Positions 1 to 12,785 of a stretch of 64,000 nucleotides of DNA are shown here, piece by piece; position 1 is the first letter of the stretch; every line of letters starts with the position of its first letter. A program made the position numbers and the translations under genes. Under the pieces are notes generated by a model. The model made no database searches and had not been told where the DNA came from. It saw only the letters and a program-made list of their open reading frames with translations. The stretch spans positions 124,001 to 188,000 of the forward strand of contig SVHH01000002.1 in NCBI GenBank assembly GCA_015055945.1. Direction: 5' to 3'. The DNA comes from Clostridiales bacterium. Its GTDB lineage: Bacteria; Bacillota; Clostridia; Christensenellales; Borkfalkiaceae.

Positions 1-516
1 CCCGAACAAATTCAAAAACGCGTAAAAGAACTTGCGGACCAAATCACGCTAGACTATTCAAGCGTAGACAACACTATCCGCCGCCCCGTGTTTATTTGCA
101 CCTTAAAAGGCGCTGTATATTTCTTTGCCGACCTTACCAAGAATATCAAACGCCCGATTATGCTTGATTTTGCTAAACTTTCAAGTTATCGCAACGGCAC
201 TGTTAGCGGTGAGATGGAAATGCAAAGCGACATTACAACTGATATTGAAGGCAGAGACGTTATTATCGTTGAAGATATTATCGACAGCGGTAAAACTTTA
301 AAGTTCTTTGTAGAACTTCTTCAAAAGCGCAATCCTAAGTCAATCAAGATTTGCTGTTTCCTTGATAAAAAAGAACGCCGTGAAGTTGATATGGAAGCCG
401 ATTACGTTGGCTTTGATATTCCCTGCGGTTTCGTTGTAGGTTACGGTCTTGACTACGCTGAAAAGTATAGAGAATTACCCTACCTTGCAGAAGTTATCGA
501 CCCGTCAAAAGCGTAA
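1..516 (+). CDS. hpt: Hypoxanthine-guanine phosphoribosyltransferase, 5' truncated by window edge
   Basis: Frame is open from base 1 (PEQIQKRVKELADQI...); PRPP-binding motif VIIVEDIIDSGKTL; PVFICTLKGAVYFFADL. Confidence 0.93.
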   Translation, partial: PEQIQKRVKELADQITLDYSSVDNTIRRPVFICTLKGAVYFFADLTKNIKRPIMLDFAKLSSYRNGTVSGEMEMQSDITTDIEGRDVIIVEDIIDSGKTLKFFVELLQKRNPKSIKICCFLDKKERREVDMEADYVGFDIPCGFVVGYGLDYAEKYRELPYLAEVIDPSKA

Positions 517-531
517 AATTATATACTAAAA

Positions 532-567
532 AAAACGACTTAAGCAGTTTCGCTTAAGTCGTTTTTT
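532..567. terminator. Bidirectional intrinsic terminator between hpt and truA
   Basis: AAAACGACTTAAGC..GCTTAAGTCGTTTTTTT stem with A/T tracts on both sides. Confidence 0.85.
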
Positions 568-1313
568 TAATATTCAACTTTCATTAAGCATAACCCTTTT
601 GGGGATAGCGTTCTAATTGTGGGTATTCTTTTACCCGATTTCAACATGTTTTCAACTTGTTCTTTGGTAATTCTTCCGTACCCCACTTCTAAAAGCGTGC
701 TGACTAAAATTCTTACCATATTATATAAAAAGCCACCGCCAGTAACCGAAAAGCAAATATCTTCGCCCTTTTGTTCAATTTCAATCGAATAAACTTCTCT
801 AACGGTGGTTTTTGCACCGCTGCCGCTAGAACACATACACTTAAAGTCGTGCTCACCAACGATAACTTTGACAGCATCTTTCATCTTTTCTATATCGGGT
901 TGAAAGTCAAGTTTTGTAGAAAATCTCTCTTTCAACGGCTTTTCTACCCTAGAAACGTAACAAAAATACGAATACGTCTTGCTTTTTGCGCTACGCCTTG
1001 CGCTAAAATCATCATCCACCCTTTCGCTTGACAACACTTTTACGTCGGGGGGGAGTTGGATGTTAAGTGCTTTATAAAAGTTTTCAGCGGGAATATTTTC
1101 AAAAGGCGTTTCAAAGTGCGCAACTTGACCTTGTGCGTGCACACCCGCATCCGTTCTGCCGCTGCCGATAACTTTCAGTTTTTGCCCAACCACCTTTTCA
1201 AGCGCGTCTTCAACTACTTGTTGAACGGTGATTTTATCGGGTTGAACTTGCCAACCGCAATATTGTGTTCCGTCGTAAGTAATAACGAGTTTAACTTTCA
1301 TTATATCACCCAC
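567..1313 (-). CDS. truA: tRNA pseudouridine(38-40) synthase
   Basis: YDGTQYCGWQVQPD, GSGRTDAGVHAQGQVAHF motifs; follows ecfT as in many Firmicutes. Confidence 0.96.
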   Translation of the reverse strand: MGDIMKVKLVITYDGTQYCGWQVQPDKITVQQVVEDALEKVVGQKLKVIGSGRTDAGVHAQGQVAHFETPFENIPAENFYKALNIQLPPDVKVLSSERVDDDFSARRSAKSKTYSYFCYVSRVEKPLKERFSTKLDFQPDIEKMKDAVKVIVGEHDFKCMCSSGSGAKTTVREVYSIEIEQKGEDICFSVTGGGFLYNMVRILVSTLLEVGYGRITKEQVENMLKSGKRIPTIRTLSPKGLCLMKVEY

Positions 1314-2128
1314 GGAAAAAGATATATGGTGTTTAATAAAAGCACGCCAGCGATAAGGTTTGCTATTATCAAAAGCCCCAAAACATCACGCCAAGAAAGT
1401 GTCATTTTCTTATATTTTGTTCTATTTTTACTGCCCGAATAGCAGCGCGCGTCCATAGCGTCCGCAAGTTCGTCCGCACGACGGAAAGAACTTATAAGCA
1501 AGGGAATAAGCACTGGAATAAGCGCCTTTGCACGCTTAAAAAGATTGCCGCTTTCAAAGTCCGCACCCCTTGCCTTTTGTGCCTTTATAATCCTATCAGT
1601 TTCATCGAGCAGCGTAGGGATAAACCTTAGTGCAATACTCATGATAAGCGCAAATTCATGCACGGGGAATTTTATAACTTTTAAGGGCGATAAAAGGCTT
1701 TCTAAACCGTCCGCAATCTCTACTGGTGAAGTTGTCAAAGTCAAAATGCTTGCGCCCAAAACGATAAGGGTAATTCTTGCAATGATAAACCCAGCGCTAA
1801 GCAAGCCGCTTTCGGTAATTTTGATAAATTGCCACTCGAAAACCACTTTGCCATCCGTGTTAAAGAACACTTGTAAAATTGCCGACAAAACTATAAAGAA
1901 AAGTATGCCTTTAATACTTCTTAAAACCTTTCCAAATGGAACTCTTGCCGCACAAGTTGCAATCACCACGAAAGCAAAGCACGCCAAAAAGCCTAAAAAG
2001 TGATAAGTTTGAACTAAAAATACCGCTACGATATACGCGATAACTGCTAAAATTTTTACCCTTGCGTCCATATTATGAACGAAAGATTTCGTGGGGAAAT
2101 ACTGCCCAAAAGTAACGTCTTTCATCAC
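1301..2128 (-). CDS. ecfT: ECF transporter transmembrane component
   Basis: Multi-TM protein with KARGADFESGN motif; next to two ECF ATPases. Confidence 0.95.
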   Translation of the reverse strand: MMKDVTFGQYFPTKSFVHNMDARVKILAVIAYIVAVFLVQTYHFLGFLACFAFVVIATCAARVPFGKVLRSIKGILFFIVLSAILQVFFNTDGKVVFEWQFIKITESGLLSAGFIIARITLIVLGASILTLTTSPVEIADGLESLLSPLKVIKFPVHEFALIMSIALRFIPTLLDETDRIIKAQKARGADFESGNLFKRAKALIPVLIPLLISSFRRADELADAMDARCYSGSKNRTKYKKMTLSWRDVLGLLIIANLIAGVLLLNTIYLFPWVI

Positions 2129-2994
2129 GCCTTACCCCCTTTATAGTAGTTGATAAGCGCGTCCACAAAACTTTGGGCGGTGTAATCGTTGTCTATATTA
2201 ACGCCGATTTTTTCAAGTTCTTTTGTTAAGTAAGCCGTTACTGGAAGTTCTAAGCCTAACTCTTTAAGCATAGGTTCATCAGCAAAAACCTGCTTAGGAG
2301 TGCCTTGTAAAAGCACGTTGCCGTGCGCAAAAACAGCAATACGTGTGCAGTTTTCTGCGACAAGGTCCATATCGTGCGATACTAACACGATAGTTTTTAC
2401 AAAGGTTTTATGAAGTCTATGAAGAAGCGCAATAAAGTCGCGCTTGCCTTGCGGGTCAAGCCCAGCGACAGGCTCGTCTAAAACTAAAACTTCGGGCTTG
2501 GTAACTATTACACCAGCAATAGCAACCCTTCTCTTTTGCCCGCCCGAGAGTTCAAACGGGGACTTGTCCTTTATCTTTTCATAATTTAAGCCAACGGTGG
2601 TAAGCGCTTCTTTTACCATTTGCTCGGTTTGTTCTTCGCTAATATTCGGCATGAAATTTTTTACGCCAAAAGCAACGTCGTCTTTAACCGTTTCTGCAAA
2701 GAGTTGATATTCGGGATATTGAAAAACCATACCGAGTTTTGCTCTAAGCGCTCTAAAATCACACTTTTTATCAGCAAAATCGAATTCGCCAACCTTTATA
2801 GAGCCGCTGTCCTTTTGCAATTTAATAAGCCCGTTAAGGTGCTGAACGAAAGTGGTTTTACCAGAGCCAGTTTGACCGATAATCCCGAAAAATTCGCCTT
2901 CTTCAATATTTAACGAAACACCGTTTAATGCAGCGTTTGACAAAACTTTGGATTCGCCGTACGCGTGCTTTAAGTCTTTTACTTCAATGCGCAT
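2125..2994 (-). CDS. ecfA2: ECF transporter ATPase
   Basis: Walker A GQTGSGKTT, LSGGQKRRVAIAG, VLVLDEPVAGLDP. Confidence 0.94.
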   Translation of the reverse strand: MRIEVKDLKHAYGESKVLSNAALNGVSLNIEEGEFFGIIGQTGSGKTTFVQHLNGLIKLQKDSGSIKVGEFDFADKKCDFRALRAKLGMVFQYPEYQLFAETVKDDVAFGVKNFMPNISEEQTEQMVKEALTTVGLNYEKIKDKSPFELSGGQKRRVAIAGVIVTKPEVLVLDEPVAGLDPQGKRDFIALLHRLHKTFVKTIVLVSHDMDLVAENCTRIAVFAHGNVLLQGTPKQVFADEPMLKELGLELPVTAYLTKELEKIGVNIDNDYTAQSFVDALINYYKGGKA

Positions 2995-3803
2995 AGTTCC
3001 TCCAAAAGTTTTTCTCTCGTCAAAATACCGTCGGGAAGATTTAACCCGCGGTCAATGAGTTTTTGGGCAATCTCCGAGCATACGGGATTTTCCAAACCAA
3101 GAGAAGTGATTTTTTCTTTTTGTTTAAAAATTTCTTCAGGCGTACCAGAGAGAGCAATTTCACCGTCGTTCATAACGAAAACCCTATCCGCACCCACGAT
3201 TTCATCCATATAGTGCGACACGGTTATAACGGTTACGCCTTGTTCTTTATTGAGTTTTCTAATAACTGACAAAACTTCTTCTCTCCCTTGCGGATCAAGC
3301 ATAGCAGTTGATTCGTCTAAAACCAAGATTTCAGGGTTTAAGGCAAGAACGCCCGCGATTGCTATGCGTTGTTTTTGCCCGCCGGATAACCTTGTAGGAG
3401 ACGAGTGGCGGAATTTTTCCATACCAACGGCTTTTAGCGCAAAGTCTATTCTTTTTCCTATTTCTTCTCTTTCAACACCCAAATTTTCAGGGCCGAAAGC
3501 AACGTCGTCTTCAACGATTGACGCAACTAACTGATTGTCGGGGTTTTGGAAAACAACGCCAACGCGTTTTCTAATCTCGAATAAATCTTTTTTATTGCGT
3601 GAAGAAAAACCGTCCACCGTAACTTCGCCCGCATCCGGCACGCAAAGCCCGTTGAAAAGTTTTGAAAGGGTTGATTTGCCGCTTCCGTTGTGTCCGATAA
3701 TAGCGATATATTCGCCCTTATCTACTTGAAGAGAAACGTTCTTTATGGCACGAGTGCGTTTGTCGTATGAAAAACTTACGTTTTCCAAAGTAAGAATTGC
3801 CAT
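2979..3803 (-). CDS. ecfA1: ECF transporter ATPase
   Basis: GHNGSGKST, LSGGQKQRIAIAG, LVLDESTAMLDP. Confidence 0.94.
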   Translation of the reverse strand: MAILTLENVSFSYDKRTRAIKNVSLQVDKGEYIAIIGHNGSGKSTLSKLFNGLCVPDAGEVTVDGFSSRNKKDLFEIRKRVGVVFQNPDNQLVASIVEDDVAFGPENLGVEREEIGKRIDFALKAVGMEKFRHSSPTRLSGGQKQRIAIAGVLALNPEILVLDESTAMLDPQGREEVLSVIRKLNKEQGVTVITVSHYMDEIVGADRVFVMNDGEIALSGTPEEIFKQKEKITSLGLENPVCSEIAQKLIDRGLNLPDGILTREKLLEELCALK

Positions 3804-3957
3804 TTTTTAGTCCTTAAAAAGATTTCGTACGCAGTTATTATACCAAACCGCCGCCTTTTTTACAAGCAACTGCGGTTAAAATTTTTTATCAGTATGCATT
3901 TTAATTATACTTCTATGCAATTTTATTATAAAATACCGAAAAATTTTCCGTTTGGGG

Positions 3958-3986
3958 TTGACTTCGCCTTTCTTATAATGTATAAT
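3958..3986 (+). promoter_or_regulatory. Sigma-A type promoter for nifJ/por
   Basis: TTGACT - 17 bp - TATAAT. Confidence 0.7.
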
Positions 3987-3996
3987 AGGTTGGTAA

Positions 3997-7542
<3,546 letters not shown>

Positions 7543-7565
7543 TTAAAAGTCATTTAGTAAAATTA

Positions 7566-7596
7566 AACGCCCTTGCGTTATGCAAGGGCGTTTTTT
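7566..7596 (+). terminator. Intrinsic terminator after nifJ
   Basis: AACGCCCTTGC gttat GCAAGGGCGTTTTTT. Confidence 0.9.
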
Positions 7597-7658
7597 ATAT
7601 TAAAAGCCACGCTTAAAAAAGCGTGGCTTTTATTTAATTTAACTTATTTTTTTACCTT

Positions 7659-7757
7659 GTCATTCCGAGACGGGCAATTATAACGGACTTGCTCTGGAAT
7701 CTCTTTTTCTTTAGATTCTAGAGTTTGCCCGTCAATGTGGGCGCATCTCAGAATGAC
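7659..7757. repeat. ~99-bp nested palindromic element
   Basis: GTCATTCCGAGA (7659-7670) / TCTCAGAATGAC (7746-7757); GACGGGCAA (7669-7677) / TTGCCCGTC (7725-7733); CTCTGGAATCT (7692-7702) / AGATTCTAGAG (7713-7723). Confidence 0.85.
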
Positions 7758-8026
7758 TATAATAATTCTTTATACTCAGGGTTGTTTTTCTCAATTAACG
7801 CTTGTTTTTTTGCGCGGCTTAGCCTTTTTATTTGTTTTTCTCTTGAAATTGCTGAATAAACATCGGAAGTTGTTTCAAAATAAACGAGTTTATGCACGTT
7901 ATATTTTTTTGTAAATCCTTCAATAATACCGTTTTTGTGTTCAAAAACCCTTCTTTCAAGATTATTAGTAACGCCAGTATATAAAACTTTATTGCTGATA
8001 TTTGTTAAAATATAAACGTAATACAT
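7757..8026 (-). CDS. Small GIY-YIG nuclease domain protein
   Basis: MYYVYILTNISNKVLYTGVTNNLERRVFEHKNG: GIY-YIG domain with YVYI...LYTGVT..L..R; 89 aa. Confidence 0.9.
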   Translation of the reverse strand: MYYVYILTNISNKVLYTGVTNNLERRVFEHKNGIIEGFTKKYNVHKLVYFETTSDVYSAISREKQIKRLSRAKKQALIEKNNPEYKELL

Positions 8027-8250
8027 TATTTATCTTCGTGCCCAAACTCTCTACCGACTAACTCATCAAGTGAAATTCCGTAAAAGTCTGCAAGTTTAAT
8101 GCATTGAATAATTGACGGAACGTTTTTATTACTTTCCCATCTGTATATTTGTTCGTGCTTTATGCCAGTTGCTTTTTCAATATCATATACCTTTTTCCCG
8201 CTTTCTTCTCTAGCAGTTTTTAAATTATTACCAAGTTCCATAACATACAC
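8026..8250 (-). CDS. XRE-family HTH regulator
   Basis: 74 aa HTH_3 (LKTAREESGKKVYDIEKATGIKHEQIYRWESNKNVPSI); stop/start overlap with the GIY-YIG ORF. Confidence 0.9.
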   Translation of the reverse strand: MYVMELGNNLKTAREESGKKVYDIEKATGIKHEQIYRWESNKNVPSIIQCIKLADFYGISLDELVGREFGHEDK

Positions 8251-8276
8251 CTTTTTAATTATCTTATATATATTTT

Positions 8277-8292
8277 AGTACATTTTTACACT
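8277..8292. promoter_or_regulatory. Operator-like inverted repeat, copy 1
   Basis: AGTACATTTTTACACT, 13/16 match to copy 2. Confidence 0.55.
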
Positions 8293-8298
8293 AATTAC

Positions 8299-8327
8299 TT
8301 GACAAGTGCATATTTGCACTATATAAT
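8299..8327 (+). promoter_or_regulatory. Consensus promoter with embedded operator-like palindrome
   Basis: TTGACA - AGTGCATATTTGCACTA (17 bp, contains AGTGCA/TGCACT palindrome 8305-8320) - TATAAT. Confidence 0.75.
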
Positions 8328-8369
8328 ATTTAACAAAAGCATTTTTAATGCTGAAAAAAGGAGATAAAA

Positions 8370-8636
8370 ATGGAAGAAAGTAATAAGTTTTGTAAAAATT
8401 GTATGAAGTATAACGCTTTTTACGTTAAACGCCTTTTGTCTTTTGAAAAACAAACGAAAGGACTTTGCAGCAAAAAAGAAAAAGTTGTGGAGCAATCGGG
8501 CGTTTGCAAAAGTTGGTGTAAAGATTACAACTTAAAACGAATGAAAAAAGCCATAAGCACAAAAATGGTTTGCAAAATGGCGGAAGATTTAAGAACAATT
8601 TGTCAAATCTTGACGGAAGAATTTGAGCAGAATTAG
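8370..8636 (+). CDS. Hypothetical small Cys-rich protein
   Basis: 88 aa, RBS aaaggagataaaa; FCKNCMK, VCKSWCKDY; divergent from the XRE gene. Confidence 0.7.
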   Translation: MEESNKFCKNCMKYNAFYVKRLLSFEKQTKGLCSKKEKVVEQSGVCKSWCKDYNLKRMKKAISTKMVCKMAEDLRTICQILTEEFEQN

Positions 8637-8741
8637 CCTTGTTTTAATTTTTACTTGAAAATTTTCCTATTATATTATATAATGTTATAGACTAGCACGA
8701 AAAAACGCTGCGGTCAATAAACCAATGAAGGAAAATCTACA

Positions 8742-9758
8742 ATGAATAAGGCGCTTAAAAAAACTTTGATTATTATCGCTTGCGTCGTTTTATCTTTAGG
8801 GCTTATTTTGCTCTGCGCAATAGGTTACTTTAGATTGCCTGTAAACGACTATTACAAAAATTCTCAACAAGCATTCGTTATCCCTGGGCTTGACGACGGT
8901 TACGTTCCACAAGGATTTTGCTATGACCAAGAAGAAAATTGCTTTTTAGCAACGGGATATATGAACGACCACTCTTGCTCGCCCGTATACGTTATCGATA
9001 AAGAAAGCGGCAAGAGCGACAAAATGGTTTATCTTAAAAAACCCGACGGCTCTGATTACACTGGGCACGGTGGTGGCATTGCGCAATGGAAAAATTATAT
9101 CTATATTGCCGACGGTGATGAACACGCCCTTTACGTTTACGATTATAATCAATTAAAGGCAGCGGAAAACGGCGGTGCTATCACTTCTATCGGCACTTTC
9201 GGTACGGAAAACTCTAAAACCGATTACGTAAAACCGTCTTGCGTGGAAGTTTACGGCGACAAAATCGTTATCGGCGAATTTTTCCGCGAAGGCTCTTACC
9301 CCACACCCGACGCGCACAAAATCACCACCCCTAACGGCGACAAAAACACCGCGCTTGCGATAGAATTTAGTTTGGACGAAAGTTTTGAGTTTGGCATTAA
9401 CCCCGCGCCCGACAAGGCTTACTCTTTGAGAGAACAAGTGCAAGGCATAACTTTCTATAACGGAAAGATGTTCCTTTCAACTTCTTGGGGCTTATCTTTC
9501 TCACACATTTTCGTTTACGATTTAGAAAAATGCACGACCAGCACGATGACCGCGCTCGGCAAAGAAGTTCCGCTTGTTTACCTTGACGGCGCTTCACTCG
9601 TTAAAGATATGAAAATTCCGCCTATGAGTGAAGAAATGGCTATCGTTGACGGAAAACTTTACGTTTCTTGCGAATCAGCATCAAATAAATACATCTTTGG
9701 TAAACTTACTGGTGGCAAATGGTGTTACGCAACCGACCTAAGTAAATACGGAATTTAA
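8742..9758 (+). CDS. Membrane-anchored/secreted protein, beta-propeller-like
   Basis: N-terminal TM/signal; repeated VYVIDKESGK, YIYIADGDEHALYVYDY, KIVIGEFF strands. Confidence 0.7.
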   Translation: MNKALKKTLIIIACVVLSLGLILLCAIGYFRLPVNDYYKNSQQAFVIPGLDDGYVPQGFCYDQEENCFLATGYMNDHSCSPVYVIDKESGKSDKMVYLKKPDGSDYTGHGGGIAQWKNYIYIADGDEHALYVYDYNQLKAAENGGAITSIGTFGTENSKTDYVKPSCVEVYGDKIVIGEFFREGSYPTPDAHKITTPNGDKNTALAIEFSLDESFEFGINPAPDKAYSLREQVQGITFYNGKMFLSTSWGLSFSHIFVYDLEKCTTSTMTALGKEVPLVYLDGASLVKDMKIPPMSEEMAIVDGKLYVSCESASNKYIFGKLTGGKWCYATDLSKYGI

Positions 9759-9775
9759 TAAAAAACTTACTTTAC

Positions 9776-9800
9776 CCCTGCTTTTGCAGGGGTTTTTTAT
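9776..9800 (+). terminator. Intrinsic terminator
   Basis: CCCCTGC tttt GCAGGGG TTTTTT. Confidence 0.88.
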
Positions 9801-9870
9801 TGCTAAAAATAAAACATATTAAAAAACTAAAATTTTTTCTTACTTTTTTTGAAAAAGTATATAAAAACAC

Positions 9871-9899
9871 TTTACAACTTTAGCGTAATAAAGTATAAT
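9871..9899 (+). promoter_or_regulatory. Promoter of amino-acid ABC transporter operon
   Basis: TTTACA - 17 bp - TATAAT. Confidence 0.6.
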
Positions 9900-9982
9900 A
9901 CCTATACAATCTCACTTTAGTTAGATAAAGTGAACAAAAAACAAGAAATAAAAAAGGCTTTATGCCAAAAGGAGAAATTCTT

Positions 9983-10828
9983 ATGAAGAAATTTTTAACA
10001 CTTTTATTATCTTTGGTAGTTGCGTTAACCGCTTGTGTTGGTTTAACCGCTTGTAACCCCCCTGAAGATACGAACAAACCCGTTATCGTTAGCGGTATTA
10101 CCTTAATTGAAGAACAATATGGTATCGCTGCTAAAAAGGGTAACGACGCTTTGATTTCAAAAGTTAACGATGCTTTAATCGCTTTGGCTGATGGACAAAT
10201 GAAGACTATTGCTAACACTTACGGCTTAGCAAGTGAAATCGCAGTAACTTCTACCACCACTAACCCCAAGGCTGAAGCAACTGACGATAGTTGGGATAAA
10301 ATCGTTACTAAAGGTAAAGTAATTATCGGTTACACTATCTTTGCTCCTATCGCTTACGATGTTGTTAACGACCAACCCACTAAGGGTTATGACATTGAAC
10401 TCGCTAAAGCAGTTTTCGCTCAATTAGATCCTAACATTGAAGTTGAATTCTTCAAAATCGAATGGAGTGCAAAAGAAGCAATGCTCGAAGCGGGCACTAT
10501 CGACCTTGTTTGGAACGGTCTTACTATTACCCCTGCTCGTTCAGAAGAAATGTGTATTTCTATCCCTTATCTCAACAACAAGCAAGTTGCAGTTGTTATG
10601 AGCAAAAACGCTGAAAAATACAGCACTATTGACGGTATGAAAGATGCTATCACCGGTGCTGAAGACGGTTCTGCTGGTGAAGAACAAATCGCTGCAAAAC
10701 AAATCGGTTCTGAATACATTAAGTGCAAATCTCAATTAGATGCTTTCAATATGCTCAAAACCGGTACTTTACAAGTAATCGTTATCGACTCTGTAATGGC
10801 TAACTATTACATTTCTTTAGAAGACTAG
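9983..10828 (+). CDS. Amino-acid ABC transporter substrate-binding lipoprotein
   Basis: Lipobox VGLTAC; SBP_bac_3-like YDIELAKAVFAQLDP...LVWNGLTITPARSEEMCISIPYLNNKQVAVV; RBS aaaggag before ATG 9983. Confidence 0.92.
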   Translation: MKKFLTLLLSLVVALTACVGLTACNPPEDTNKPVIVSGITLIEEQYGIAAKKGNDALISKVNDALIALADGQMKTIANTYGLASEIAVTSTTTNPKAEATDDSWDKIVTKGKVIIGYTIFAPIAYDVVNDQPTKGYDIELAKAVFAQLDPNIEVEFFKIEWSAKEAMLEAGTIDLVWNGLTITPARSEEMCISIPYLNNKQVAVVMSKNAEKYSTIDGMKDAITGAEDGSAGEEQIAAKQIGSEYIKCKSQLDAFNMLKTGTLQVIVIDSVMANYYISLED

Positions 10829-10851
10829 TTAATTAGGAACACTGCAATAAA

Positions 10852-11535
10852 ATGGAATTTGTTGAAATAATACAGATGCTTTTAGATGGGTTTGGCAAAA
10901 CGCTTTTGCTTTTTGCCATAACCCTTATTGCATCTTTACCCCTTGGATTATTGATTTCTTTCGGTTCAAGATCTAAATTTTTACCTGTAAAATGGTTTTG
11001 TAGAGGGCTTGTTTGGGTTATTAGAGGTACGCCGTTGATGTTACAGATACTTGCTGTTACCCTTATCCCTTATTACGTTTTTAGAATAGGAAACTCTGAC
11101 ATCACTTCTTTTTTAGATATTAAAATGAAGTGGTTGTTGTTTTCTTACGCGGCAATAGCATTTATTATCAACTATGCGTGCTATTTTTCGGAAATTTTCC
11201 GTGGCGCAATAGAGAGCGTGCCAAAAGGTCAATATGAAGCAGGTAAGGTTTTGGGTATGACCAAAAACCAAATCTTTAGAAAAGTTATTCTTTTCCAAGT
11301 TATTAAAAAATCTTTAGCACCAGTAAGTAATGAAGTTATCACTTTGGTTAAAGATACGGCTCTTGCATCAGTTGCAGGCGTTTTAGAACTTTACACCACT
11401 GCTCAATCGTTGGTAAACACTTACGTTGTTTTAACGCCGCTCCTTTACGCTGCTATTTTCTATTTGATTTTCAACGGTCTTTTAACCTTGCTTTTCGGCT
11501 TTATCGAAAAGAAATTTTCTTTCTATTCGGAGTAA
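10852..11535 (+). CDS. Amino-acid ABC transporter permease
   Basis: His/Glu/Gln permease pattern VIRGTPLMLQIL...YFSEIFRGAIESVPKGQYEAGKVLGMTKNQIFRKVILFQ. Confidence 0.94.
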   Translation: MEFVEIIQMLLDGFGKTLLLFAITLIASLPLGLLISFGSRSKFLPVKWFCRGLVWVIRGTPLMLQILAVTLIPYYVFRIGNSDITSFLDIKMKWLLFSYAAIAFIINYACYFSEIFRGAIESVPKGQYEAGKVLGMTKNQIFRKVILFQVIKKSLAPVSNEVITLVKDTALASVAGVLELYTTAQSLVNTYVVLTPLLYAAIFYLIFNGLLTLLFGFIEKKFSFYSE

Positions 11536-11541
11536 AAACCT

Positions 11542-12393
11542 ATGGCTTATCTTGAAATTAAAAATTTTAATAAAAGTTTTGGTAATACCGAAGTTTTGAA
11601 AGGTATTGACCTTGAAATGGAAAAGGGCGAAGTCGTTTCTATTATCGGCTCTTCAGGTTCTGGTAAAACCACTCTGCTTAGATGCATTAATTTCTTAGAA
11701 ACCGCAGACAACGGTCAAATGCTTTTGGACGGTGATATCCTTTTCGATAGCGAAACCGCTAAAAAGGATAACGACGCTATTTTGAGAGAAAAACGCTTAA
11801 ACTTTGGGCTTGTTTTTCAATCTTTTAACCTTTTTCCGCAATACAGCGTTATTAAAAACATCACGCTTGCACCAACTCTTCTTCTTAACGACAAGTTAAA
11901 AGTATATAAAAAGCAGTTGAAAGACCAAAAACTTTCTTCTCACGATATAAAGGCTAAACTCCACGATTTTAAGGAAGAACAAAAGAAAATTATCGACGCT
12001 GACGCTGAAGAACTTCTCGTTAAAATAGGACTTACTGAAAAGCGCGACAATTACCCTTGTGAATTATCGGGCGGTCAATGTCAGCGTGTGGCTATTGCAA
12101 GGGCGCTTGCCTTAAAACCTAAAATTTTATGCTTTGACGAACCGACTTCTGCTCTCGACCCCGAACTTACGGGCGAAGTTTTAAAGGTTATTAAATCTTT
12201 GAAAGACGAAGATAGAACTATGATTATCGTTACGCACGAAATGGGCTTTGCTAAGAACGTTTCTGATAAAATCGTGTTTATGGCGGACGGCGTTATCGAA
12301 GAAGCGGGCAACCCCGTTCAAATTATCGAAAACCCCAAGTCTGAAAAACTTAAAGCCTTCCTTCACGGTGTTTCTAATAAGGACGGTGAATAA
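11542..12393 (+). CDS. Amino-acid ABC transporter ATP-binding protein
   Basis: GSSGSGKTTLLRCINFLE, LSGGQCQRVAIARALALKPKILCFDEPTSALDPE; insert of ~35 aa before the signature motif. Confidence 0.95.
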   Translation: MAYLEIKNFNKSFGNTEVLKGIDLEMEKGEVVSIIGSSGSGKTTLLRCINFLETADNGQMLLDGDILFDSETAKKDNDAILREKRLNFGLVFQSFNLFPQYSVIKNITLAPTLLLNDKLKVYKKQLKDQKLSSHDIKAKLHDFKEEQKKIIDADAEELLVKIGLTEKRDNYPCELSGGQCQRVAIARALALKPKILCFDEPTSALDPELTGEVLKVIKSLKDEDRTMIIVTHEMGFAKNVSDKIVFMADGVIEEAGNPVQIIENPKSEKLKAFLHGVSNKDGE

Positions 12394-12395
12394 AA

Positions 12396-12662
12396 ATGTC
12401 TGGCGATATTAAAAATTCATACGGCGAACTCTATAAAGCCGTTCTTAACCTTAAAACCGAAGAAGACTGCAAGGCGTTTTTCAACGACCTTTGCACGATG
12501 AAAGAACTAGATTCTATGGCGCAGCGCATAACTGCTGCAAAACTTTTGCTCTCGGGTGAAACTTATGAGCAAATTATAAAGAAAACGGATATTTCTTCCG
12601 CAACCTTATCCCGCGTTTCACGCTGTGTTAAATACGGTGAAGGTTATAAAAAATTTCTTTAA
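12396..12662 (+). CDS. TrpR-like (YerC/YecD family) regulator
   Basis: LCTMKELDSMAQRITAAKLLLSGETYEQIIKKTDISSATLSRVSRCVKYG. Confidence 0.88.
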   Translation: MSGDIKNSYGELYKAVLNLKTEEDCKAFFNDLCTMKELDSMAQRITAAKLLLSGETYEQIIKKTDISSATLSRVSRCVKYGEGYKKFL

Positions 12663-12671
12663 TTTAACGCT

Positions 12672-12697
12672 AAAACGCCGCTAATGCGGCGTTTTTT
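12672..12697 (+). terminator. Intrinsic terminator
   Basis: AACGCCGC taat GCGGCGTTTTTTATT. Confidence 0.85.
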
Positions 12698-12785
12698 ATT
12701 TTTTGCTTGACTTTTGACACATATGTTTTATAATATGTATTAGTAAATAAAAATTTGTTTAAACTAATGAAAAGGAAAAAGTTTT

